Shown piece by piece: positions 10,735-18,838 of a DNA stretch of 64,000 bases (positions within the stretch are counted from its first letter, which is position 1; the number at the start of each line of letters is the position of its first letter). A program made the translations under genes and the position numbers. The DNA lies in the NCBI GenBank assembly GCA_021234155.1, contig JAJEKV010000011.1, forward strand, positions 10,209,712-10,273,711. Reading direction: 5' to 3'. The DNA comes from Isoetes taiwanensis (taxonomy: Eukaryota; Streptophyta; Lycopodiopsida; Isoetales; Isoetaceae). A model generated the notes under the pieces. The model worked only from the letters and a program-made list of their open reading frames with translations. It was not told the DNA's origin and searched no databases.

Positions 10735-11193
10735 AAATTCGCTTAAGCGAATTTCCCAAATTCGCTTAAGCGATTTTCAAATTTGCGAAATTCGCTTAAG
10801 CGAATATCAAAAAGGGGGAAAGTGAAATTTGCTTAAGCGAATTTGAGATTCCGTCGCCGGAAAATGCGGTCACTTCATGTCAGCGCCCCTGGCCAGGTGA
10901 TTTTGAAAAAAAAAACGAAATTCGCTTAAGCGAATTTAGATCCATCACGCCACCGCCGTGCCGCAGCGTAAAAAAAAAAAAAAATATTGAAATTCGCTTT
11001 GCTTAATTTTCGAAATATCGACCAGAGGGCAGGGGAAAAAAATGAAATTAGCTTAAGCGAATTTTCGAAATTCGCTTAAGCAAATTTCAAAATTTTCTTT
11101 CAAAAAATTTCAAAAAAAAAAGGGGGGGGGCAACTTAAGGGAGTTTGACTAATTCTCTTTTGACCAGGTTGTCAAATTCGCTTAAGCGAATTT
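10735..11193. repeat. Left array of AAATTCGCTTAAGCGAATTT palindromes
   Basis: Nine copies start at 10735, 10758, 10788, 10825, 10918, 10990 (degenerate), 11045, 11068 and 11174. The 20-bp consensus equals its own reverse complement. Several copies are perfect; others have one or two changes. The last copy lies 8 bp upstream of the TATA box. Confidence 0.95.
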
Positions 11194-11201
11194 CAGTTCT
11201 C

Positions 11202-11208
11202 TATAAAA
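11202..11208 (+). promoter_or_regulatory. TATA box of the palindrome-element ORF
   Basis: TATAAAA lies 111 bp upstream of the ATG at 11319 and directly downstream of a perfect palindrome copy (11174-11193), a natural promoter arrangement. No experimental start is known. Confidence 0.55.
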
Positions 11209-11318
11209 GAATGCCTACGGGTCTTTCATATGCGTCAAAACAGCGCCAAAGTGATCGGCCTTCGTAGTTTCTGAGTTTTGCCCGGCATAGTGCAGCTTGT
11301 TTGAGAGGGTCTGTTACA

Positions 11319-11843
11319 ATGTCGGATTCAAATTATGAGGATGAAGGCTCTATGAGCGAGCTTTCAGATGATGGCAATAGCGACTATTGGCAGGATTCAT
11401 CTGATCAATCAGATGCCGATAGCTCTACATCGTCCGTTGCCACAAGTGCTAGTCGTGGCCCCGGTGCTTCTAATATCATGCAGGAGGTGGTTCAGATGTA
11501 TCCCGATCCGTGCGACTGGCTTAGGCAGGAACGGGCCCGAGGAGTTCGTGTCCACGGCTATGTGTTCTTGAAAGAGACATATGATCTTATGATTACTTCC
11601 GTCAACGAGGGTAGGCCTCCGTACCCTTGCGGCATCAGGATCGCAGACCCAGATTTTGCTCTCCTTCCACAGAGACCTAACAGGCATGTTGTTTCCGAGT
11701 GGGCTAGATATGAGGGACGGTGGGAGCAATACCGTGAGGGGCAATGCCATGTTGTAGTGCCTGCTTGGGGAATATATCACCCGTTGTACATCAGCAACTT
11801 GATCATTGTTATAGGCATCCAACGACTAAAAAATCATCTATGA
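11319..11843 (+). CDS. Unknown acidic-tailed protein of the palindrome element
   Basis: A 174-codon ORF. I chose the ATG at 11319 over the upstream in-frame ATG at 11301 because the protein then begins with a coherent acidic region (MSDSNYEDEGSMSELSDD) and lies closer to a normal leader length. Residues 1-45 are Asp/Ser-rich. Residues 55-160 look globular: MYPDPCDWLRQERARGVRV, then YEGRWEQYREGQCHVVVPAW. No transposase DDE motif, zinc finger or known domain is recognised. The acidic Ser-rich N-terminus suggests a regulatory or nuclear protein, but that is only a guess. The ORF lies between two arrays of palindromes, so a role in binding them is an obvious hypothesis. The C-terminal residues after about 160 may be out of frame, because a second open frame overlaps the end. 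Confidence 0.5.
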   Translation: MSDSNYEDEGSMSELSDDGNSDYWQDSSDQSDADSSTSSVATSASRGPGASNIMQEVVQMYPDPCDWLRQERARGVRVHGYVFLKETYDLMITSVNEGRPPYPCGIRIADPDFALLPQRPNRHVVSEWARYEGRWEQYREGQCHVVVPAWGIYHPLYISNLIIVIGIQRLKNHL

Positions 11844-12015
11844 GATTACATCTTATGGCACTCAAGGGCATTCAAAGAATTCAATGAGAGAGTTTACGTC
11901 TAAAATGGAACTATTTTTATCAAACATAGGACCTACTACGGTGGATCGAAGACAGCAACTCGTGAAAAACGGCGCTGAAGAAACTGGCAAGAACTCAAAT
12001 TCGCTTGTAAATTGA
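11833..12015 (+). pseudogene. Possible displaced C-terminal coding segment of the palindrome-element ORF
   Basis: In another frame from the end of the 174-codon ORF, 60 codons stay open to a TGA at 12013-12015. They read as a plausible protein (KIIYEITSYGTQGHSKNSM, then ELFLSNIGPTTVDRRQQL). This suggests either a frameshift near 11810-11835 or a very short intron; no convincing GT-AG pair decides it. Confidence 0.35.
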
Positions 12016-12097
12016 ACTCAAAATTTGAACTTCACTCAAAATCGATTCGAAAATCGCTTGTAAACTTGCAAATGAAATGAACGTTTTCAAAGCTTTG

Positions 12098-12364
12098 AAA
12101 TTCGCTTAAGCGAATTTTAAAAAAAATTTTGAAATTCGCTTAAGCGAATTTCAAAGCGTGCACGCCAGGCCCGTGACACGCACAGGTGGAATCGCCTCGG
12201 GAGACGCGCCGAAATTCGCTTAAGCGAATTTCAGGCCACGTGGATCGCCTCGACACACGCGCAGGTGGAATCGCCTCGGGATCGCCTCGGAACACACGCA
12301 GAAGGCCTTTCCGATTTCCGGCAAACTTTTTTCAGGCCCGAAGTTCGCTCGCTTAAGCGAATTT
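12098..12364. repeat. Right array of the CGCTTAAGCG palindrome
   Basis: Copies start at 12098, 12132, 12212 and 12345 (the last abutted by an extra TCGC). They are interspersed with a second short repeat, GTGGAATCGCCTCGG, at about 12186 and 12265, with related CGCCTCG phrases nearby. Confidence 0.9.
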
Positions 12365-12410
12365 CGGGCGCCAATGGTCCCGGGAGCCAAAAAAGACCCC
12401 GCATATACGA

Positions 12411-13350
12411 TCCGGTTAGGTCGGGCCCAAAATGCCACATAGAAACACACCCTTATACGGAAGGGTATTTTGCAGTTTTCCCTTGTAGTAAAATACAAAA
12501 ATAGAGTACAAAATACGGAGTATACGGACCCAAACAATTTTGGGAAGGGAGCATCAATTTTTGGAGTCACTGTGGAAGATCGATTCGTAATCGGAGACGG
12601 GTACGTGCTTTTTTTTTGCGTTGATTCCGAATATGTATATTTGATGGTAGAGTTGTCTCCTAGCATTATCCTGAAATTTACGTATTGAACATCTAGCCTT
12701 TGCTATTTCATGTCTGCCACGCCTATGTTTCAGATCTTGTAAATTACCGATGGTTAATTTTAAAGCTGAGCTTATTGGATTAGCATGTAGACGAAACTGA
12801 GTTATTTATAGATTGTTTGTACCATTCTGCTAAAATCTCAGATACAGAAGAAAAGCTTTTCATGGTCAGAATGCTATGGTTTCTGATGAAGGAAAGAAGA
12901 TAAAATGCAAAAGAATAGTGGATCTTCCTACTTACCACTGAATTGCAGACCAATTTCTGTTAGATAAAAAATGAGATTAGAGGCAATCCTATGAAGAAGC
13001 ACCTTCATGTCAAGCTGACAAGCCAGCTGAATAGAAGACAAAGTTGCAAACGCAGCAAACTTTGATTTATAGCTGTCCAGCGCGTTGCTAGAACACTTCC
13101 CAATCATTGGTTTTGTCACGTTGACCAACATGAAGCATGAAAATGGGTAAACACCTTAATTATTTTACTTCTGAAGGCAAATAGAGTAAAACACATGACC
13201 TTGTATATCCCATCTAGCTATTCCTGTCTTTAGTAATACAGAAAAGAGAATGTAAACTGAATTTTAACATGTTTGGTTCATTGATAATCCCATAGATCCC
13301 AAATGTAAGTACTTATTGTTTGAAATCTGACATTTCTATTCAGCACGCGC
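12411..13350. other. Spacer and probable promoter side of the PGAP3-like gene
   Basis: No separate gene. Short ORFs on both strands lack family resemblance. The 13130-13350 interval is the likely promoter and leader of the gene starting at 13351; no sharp TATA box stands out. Confidence 0.45.
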
Positions 13351-15155
13351 ATGGGGATGGTTCCTTTCGCCTTCATTTTGCTTGCCTTGTTTACTTTTTC
13401 ACTTGGCCTGTGTGAAGCCAGTGAAGGGGATAGGGATCCTAGCTATAGGTATTTTTTCTCTTGCCTGCAACAACAATAGAATATGGCCGTTTATATTCCA
13501 CTAATGTGGCATTTCAGGGCATGTGTGGAAGTCTGTGAAAAAAGTGGATGTGTTGGAGAAAATTGCTTTCCTTCATGTAATGTTTCAGCAAATGGAGCAA
13601 ATGTTCGTGAAGTTAATCAAGGGCCATTATTATTGAAATGGAGCCAGTGGGATTGTCGTAGTGAATGTCAATATCAGTGTATGATGAGAAAGGAATCTAA
13701 AAAAGCACCGGGGCATGTTCCTCTCAAGTATCATGGGAAGTGGCCTTTTAATCGCATCCTGGGCATTCAGGTAACTTAAATTTTGGTTTCACATAACCTA
13801 AGATGAAATACATTCCTTTGGTAGTGGTACCATAAAAATAGGTGAAACGAATTGATACGTTTATTCAGTTGCGGTTAGAGTGCGTTGAATTTCTTGGCTA
13901 GAAAAGCTTTTGCAATAGGCATCTACCAGAACTTCCTTTATTCTTTTGGTTGTTCTGTGGTTATCCTCATCTTAGTGTTGAAGGTTTCTGTCAAGGTACC
14001 ATCTTTGTCCTGAGATCGACATAAGTGGAATGGTGGTTTCTAATGTCTTGATATCTGCAGTAACATGTTCTGACTTCTAACCATGTGGCAAAATGCATAC
14101 TTTCTAAGCACGCGAATCTGAATGAATAAGCATGTAATATTAAATCTTGTACAAAAGAAGTCACAGCTTATAATGATGGACCAACTTTGCTAGGTCATTT
14201 TACTTCCCAAATCATGCATTTATTCAGGATATGTGTTCCACTTTTCATTCCCCATGCTGTCTTATTTATCTTGCTCACCAAAGTCGAATATGTGTTTGTG
14301 TGACAGGAACCTGCATCTGTTGTTTTCTCACTTCTGAATCTTCTTGTACATATTTCGGGATTGTCATCATTCTTGATTCTGGTGTACACTAAACTACCAC
14401 AAAGGTTACAAGGGAGAAGAGGCCCATATTATGAGTTTGTCGGCTTGTGGACAATTTATGGTCTCCTATCAATCAATGCATGGTTCTGGAGTGCCATCTT
14501 CCACACAAGGTAAATTTAGAAGGATGTCTTTTCTTGTCAACACACTGCTGATAACGCATTGTCCAGGGACATGCATGCTACGGAAAGGCTAGATTACTCA
14601 TCAGCAATTGCCTTGCTTGGTTACTCCTTTATACTCGCAATTCTTCGCACATTTAGCATAAAGTCTGAAGCTGCAAGGGTGATGGTATCTGCGCCCATTG
14701 TAGCATTTGTTTCTACCCATATCCTATATCTCAATTTCTATGAGTTCGATTATGGTGAGTATTTTATTGACAATTTCTATTGATGAGAGTTTTATGCAAT
14801 GCATTTTCCTTGTAAGCGAATTTGCGTGAGGATGATTATTTGACATTATCCATTTTCAGGTTTCAATATGCTAGTATGCCTCATAATGGGAATCATACAG
14901 CTAGTTCTATGGCTTGGATGGTCTGTGTTTACCAAACATCCTTCATCAGTAAGGTTATGGATTGTGATAGTTGGCACGGTACTGGCAATGCTTTTCGAGG
15001 TTTTCGATTTCCCTCCTGTTAAGGGCGTCTTAGATGCACATGCAGTCTGGCATGCAATCACTATTCCACTAACTTATATCTGGTGGGGCTTTATTAAAAG
15101 CGATGCATCTTGGAGAACAAATTCTCTTAGAGAGCCAACCAAGAAGGTGGAGTAG
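13351..15155 (+). CDS. PGAP3: PER1/PGAP3 family GPI-lipid remodelling membrane protein
   Basis: Five exons with GT-AG borders: 13351-13448, 13518-13770, 14307-14509, 14567-14754, 14860-15155. They total 1038 nt, 345 residues. Phases fit at every junction. The N-terminal 25 residues are a signal peptide (VPFAFILLALFTFSLGLC). A luminal Cys-rich region follows (RACVEVCEKSGCVGENC ... CRSECQYQC), as in PER1 proteins. Seven hydrophobic spans follow. The CREST-type catalytic residues are present: His and Asp in FHTRDMHATERLDY, and the C-terminal pair LDAHAVWHAITIP. PER1/PGAP3 proteins act in the ER or Golgi as GPI-specific phospholipases A2 during remodelling of GPI-anchored proteins. Length and architecture match the full-length family. 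An in-frame second ATG at 13357 is an alternative start. The family call is strong; substrate details are by homology. Confidence 0.92.
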
Positions 15156-16404
15156 AGCTATTCAAACTGTACATGTCTCGGAAATGTCACTTAAGTGAGA
15201 TGGTCCACTTTTGTAAAATGGACAGCCTTCAGAAAATTTTATTCCAATTGCTAATTGCTACCTATTCTGTGCACGTACTATGTAACATTTATAATCAAGA
15301 ATATGGGATTCCTCCCTCTCATCCATTGCATGAATGTGCACGCAAACAAGACACAAGACTTGTATGTTATTTTGCAAGAGGAAATGGGTTTAGATTCAAA
15401 AGAACTTTTCTTTCATTTGGAAGTGGATGTATTCCATGGTGAAAATTTTAATAGAGAATAGACGAGGGAGAAAGAATGTGATTTTGATGAAATGAGAATG
15501 CAGGAGCATCCTCATCCACCAGTCTATTTGCAATGACCTGAACTTGGATATTCACATTTGCCAACTAGTGTGAAATGAAAAATTACGTAAAGGATAAAAG
15601 ATCTAAGAGCTAAAATGCTTACAGCCCATCAATCCCTCAAATATTTTCTTGCTTGGAGTTGGTATGAGGTAGTCCCTCAAATATGGATTTTGCTTGCTTG
15701 GATGAGTTGGTATGAGGTAGTGCACTTTAGATTGTAAAATTGACATTGTGATAGGCTGCTGCAATGAGCAGTCTCACAGCTCAGACCATGTGAAATTAAT
15801 ATTGTTTAAGAGGGGGTTAACGTTTCCCCTGCGAGGGTTATGTGAAACAATTCACGAGGGGGCCAAGTGGATTATTTCACATGACCCTCGAGAGGGAAAA
15901 GTTGAACCCCTTAAATCTGGGGTGGACGAGATTATCCAATCTGAGCTGTATCATTGAAACTTCAATGCCCAAGATCTACTGCAACAGATTATCATGATAA
16001 TCTGCTACAATTATCAAGATAGTCTCCCCATGCAATTCATTCTTTGTCTTAACTGTGTTTGATCTGAGGGCTGCCAACCCCGATGCCCCTGATTTAAGGG
16101 CCATGAGTAGCCTATTATAGGAATGAGCTTCGAGCTCTTCTAGCCATCAATTTTTAAGTCTGTAAATATGCTGTAAATATCCCAACCATCTAACAATTTT
16201 AGAGACAAGTTTTACTAGCAGAGGATTTTAATGGTAGAGACCTTATGACGGGAGGAGCCAGGGGAATAGAATTCATATAATATGCATTCCCCTGCAAAAG
16301 AATCCATTGCTTGAAAGTTCCCATATCCTACGACAAGCAAATGCAATTAGATTAACTTATCAGAATTGCATGAGAGTTTATATTAAGTCCATACCAAGGG
16401 CCAA
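15156..16404. other. PGAP3 3' UTR and intergenic tract
   Basis: The first few hundred bases are the likely 3' untranslated region; no single AATAAA stands out as certain. The rest is non-coding apart from the foldback at 15805 and the tRNA-like block at 16412. Confidence 0.45.
15805..15916. repeat. Foldback (MITE-like) inverted repeat
   Basis: Arms 15805-15852 and 15870-15916 are inverted copies with a loop of about 17 bp. Shared blocks include TTTAAG-GGGGTT, TTTCCCTCGCGAGGGT-type sequence and ATGTGAAA. No coding potential. A short MITE, or a hairpin precursor, is possible. Confidence 0.65.
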
Positions 16405-16492
16405 CCCTTTCCACGAAGTCCAGGGATTTGAACCCTGATAGACAAATTGCCTATTTCCAATGCTTGCACCATTCCAAACTGCGCTCTTAGTA
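16405..16492 (-). mobile_element. tRNA-derived SINE-like head (A and B box)
   Basis: On the minus strand AGCGCAGTTTGG (A-box-like, 16484-16473) is followed about 45 nt later by a perfect T-arm, CAGGGTTCAAATCCCTG (16437-16421), containing the B box GGTTCAAATCC. The D-arm and anticodon arm do not fold as a true tRNA, and there is no CCA-adjacent acceptor pairing, so a SINE is more likely than a tRNA gene. No TSD was found. Confidence 0.4.
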
Positions 16493-16644
16493 ATTATTGC
16501 ATGGGAAGTCGTATAGTGGCTTAATCATAGGGAATCAACAACAGGAATATTTCAGCTGCAGTATTATTCATGAACTTGCCAACTGGGTGGCGTTTCGCAA
16601 ATAGATTTCCAGTTCTATCAATTCCTCATAGATCAGCTACATGA

Positions 16645-18126
16645 TTAATGTCTCAATGCAGCATACAGATGAGCCAAAGATACATAGGTTCCCGCATTCC
16701 CTGGAGCAACCTCAATGTATTTTGCAACCCGCGTAGCCCTGCTTATATCAAGGTGGAGTTTGCATGATTGAAACAGTGATATCCATAATGTAATATCAGC
16801 CAGGAATGGCATGTTGATAATCAAATCTTCAGCTACATCCAGTTCTCCCACCTTCCCATGATTATCTACATTCAAGGTATAATGTCCCAACCTAGGAATT
16901 ACCTTAAAGTCTTTACTCATAGAAACCAAGCAGTGACAACCATTGTCCACCAGACCAACATTAACATATGCATTAAGAATATTCATGATGGTAACATCAT
17001 CAGGTATGCAGTTTTCTTCTTGCATTTTAGAGAAATGTCGTTCTGCCCTGTCAGCATGTCCGTGTTGAGCATATGCTGCAATAATAGTATTCCAAGATAC
17101 GACATTGTGTTTCTCCATTTTCTCAAAAACTGAACATGCATCATCTAAGCACCCAGATTTTCCATACATGTCAATAAGAGCATTACCTAGTGTCATTTCG
17201 GACGCCATTCTACTATGAAGAATGCACCTGTGCACCCAGCTGCCTTCGACTAACGCTGCCTGATTAGCACAGGCATTTACCATAGTTAAAAATGTGGCCT
17301 TGTTGGGTTTCAACCCTTCTAATTGCATTTCCTGAAATGCATGAATAAGTTCTTTTATCTGCCCACGCTCTCCATAAGCTGCCATCAGCACAGTCCAAGA
17401 AACTACATCCTTATGTGGCATTTCATGAAAAAGGATGCAGGCATTTTCCAACTGTCCATTTAATGCATAACCTGCAAGCATTGTATTCCATGATACCAAG
17501 TCGCGCTGAGGCATCTTTTGAAATAAATCTTCAGCTTCTTTTAGCAAACCATGATGAATATAGCCTGAAATTAGTGAGTTCCATGAGATCACATTGCGCT
17601 CGGGCATTTTCTCAAAAAGCTCCTGTGCTTCTATAAGCTTTCCATGCCGCACACATAGTGTAACCATGGATGTCCATGACACCACATTTCGTTGTGGCAT
17701 TTCCTCAAAGAGATGCATAGCCTGTTTGACTTTTCCATGTCTTACATAAGCTGATAACAGAATATCATAAGAAAAGGAATTTTTAGACTGTGCTTTGTGG
17801 AACATTTCTACAGCATGATCTACTGCTCCACACTTACCATACATATACATGAGCCAGTTCCTAAGGAAAGTGTTCTGCTCCAGGTTATACTTTTTTATGT
17901 AACTATGGATCTGTCTCCCTCCGATCAGGTCGTTCTTATCAGCACACTTCTTGAGAGAACAGACAATGTCTGGAATGTTTAACCATTGTTGGTTACCATT
18001 TTCCGGTACACCATGAGACCTAGAACCTTGTAACAACTCGACCGCGACATAAGCTCTGAATGCCCAATGTTTTCGAAATATCTTATTCCAATGGGCAGAG
18101 AAGATAGCAGATCCAGACATAGCCAA
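16645..18126 (-). CDS. PLS-type PPR protein, ending within the E motif
   Basis: A 493-residue intronless ORF. After about 55 leader residues it holds successive 31-36-residue PPR units (for example SWTSMVTLCVRHGKLIEAQ, SWNSLISGYIHHGLLKEAE, SWNTMLAGYALNGQLENAC, SWNTIIAAYAQHGHADRAE), mostly short S-type plus some L-type. It ends with an E-like region (LWISLFQSCKLHLDISRAT ... NAGTYVSLAHLYAA). PLS PPR proteins bind single organellar RNAs, one repeat per base, and usually recruit C-to-U editing through E+/DYW tails. Here translation stops at ALRH just after the E motif, and no E+ or DYW sequence follows in any frame I checked. It may act in trans with a separate DYW protein or be truncated. In the E region, HYTLNVDNHGKVG replaces the usual HYxCMVDLLGRAG. 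The N-terminus gives no clear targeting peptide. Confidence 0.85.
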   Translation of the reverse strand: MAMSGSAIFSAHWNKIFRKHWAFRAYVAVELLQGSRSHGVPENGNQQWLNIPDIVCSLKKCADKNDLIGGRQIHSYIKKYNLEQNTFLRNWLMYMYGKCGAVDHAVEMFHKAQSKNSFSYDILLSAYVRHGKVKQAMHLFEEMPQRNVVSWTSMVTLCVRHGKLIEAQELFEKMPERNVISWNSLISGYIHHGLLKEAEDLFQKMPQRDLVSWNTMLAGYALNGQLENACILFHEMPHKDVVSWTVLMAAYGERGQIKELIHAFQEMQLEGLKPNKATFLTMVNACANQAALVEGSWVHRCILHSRMASEMTLGNALIDMYGKSGCLDDACSVFEKMEKHNVVSWNTIIAAYAQHGHADRAERHFSKMQEENCIPDDVTIMNILNAYVNVGLVDNGCHCLVSMSKDFKVIPRLGHYTLNVDNHGKVGELDVAEDLIINMPFLADITLWISLFQSCKLHLDISRATRVAKYIEVAPGNAGTYVSLAHLYAALRH

Positions 18127-18487
18127 GTTTAATAGGAGAAAGTTTTAACCTGGTGTATTAATCGTCTCCGACATGTTTTTTCTGATGAGAAGTTACTGAA
18201 ATTATGGAAAACTTATCCAATGCAAGCTGTTCCAGAAATTTATGTGCCAGACTAAATCATAATAGGCAACTTAAGAATTCTCTAGACTGAAATCATAAGA
18301 TAATTTGTAATACTTTTTGCATCTCATCTCCTACGGCAATAAACAACCAACCTTGCTTATCAGGACACACCATACTAAAGTGTGTAAGTACCATATCTTT
18401 AGATTGCCCTTGTTGGAGGAGTATTTTCGGATTGGCAATAGATGATTTTATCTGAGTTGGTCAGTTGCCAACGGCTACATGTGATAC
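18127..18487. other. 5' flank of the PPR gene
   Basis: Upstream region of the minus-strand PPR gene. No coding potential and no clear TATA box. Confidence 0.4.
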
Positions 18488-18838
18488 TGCATGTGATACT
18501 GAGCACATCTTCAGTACGGATGCTAGGATCATACCTTCAGGTGGTAATGGATGTGCGAGTTCAGCTTTCAGCTATTTATTGGACACTCGCTTGACTTGTA
18601 AACGGTAATGAATGTGCGAGTTCAGTTATGTATTGGACACTTGCTTGACTTGTAAATATGTTACACGATATGTATATTTGTACAGTTTGACAACACTCTT
18701 ATTACTGTCACAGTTTTTCTCTCGAAAACCTTTCGGGACTGAGTTTTTTAACCGGGATAGTAATAACTCTGTTATGCTCTCTTATTGGGTCCTATAGGCT
18801 GATTGGTCTCCGTGGACGATAAGAACTCTATTCTATTA
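18488..18838 (+). mobile_element. LINE 3' end, copy A, with TTCTA tail
   Basis: This matches copy B (30658-31046) in order: TGCATG-GATACTGAGCAC, CGGATGCT, CCTTCA, then ACAGTTTGACAACACT, a hairpin (18699-18766), AGTTTTTTAACC, and the terminal block GGGTCC-AT-GGCTGATTGGTCTCC-TGGACGATAA followed by CTCTATTCTATT. No ORF remains. Copy A also carries an internal two-copy tandem repeat (about 18542-18656). Confidence 0.75.
18542..18656. repeat. Two-copy tandem repeat of about 60 bp
   Basis: GGTAATGGATGTGCGAGTTC...CTTGACTTGTAAAC is followed by a slightly shorter second unit starting GGTAATGAATGTGCGAGTTC at 18604. Confidence 0.8.

Larger units (their letters stand above)
10692..12400 (+). mobile_element. 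TIR element with subterminal palindrome arrays and one ORF
   Basis: A 1.7-kb unit bounded by inverted termini: left GGGTGCCTTTTTTGGCTCCCG (10692-10712), right end complementary to GGGGTCTTTTTTGGCTCCCG (12381-12400), one gap apart. The flanking 10-mers GCACATGTGA (10682-10691) and GCATATACGA (12401-12410) match at 7 of 10 positions and differ only by transitions, consistent with an aged 10-bp target duplication. That length, and termini beginning GGG, fit Mutator-like elements. Inside, 13 copies of a 20-bp palindrome (core CGCTTAAGCG) lie in two arrays either side of a central ORF with its own TATA box. No MULE transposase is present. Similar subterminal arrays in other plant DNA transposons bind transposase. 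The palindromes and termini are directly visible; the superfamily is inference. Confidence 0.6.

Noticed and set aside
16405-16492. A tRNA gene
   Set aside because: The T-arm is perfect but the acceptor and anticodon arms do not pair; a SINE head is the better reading.
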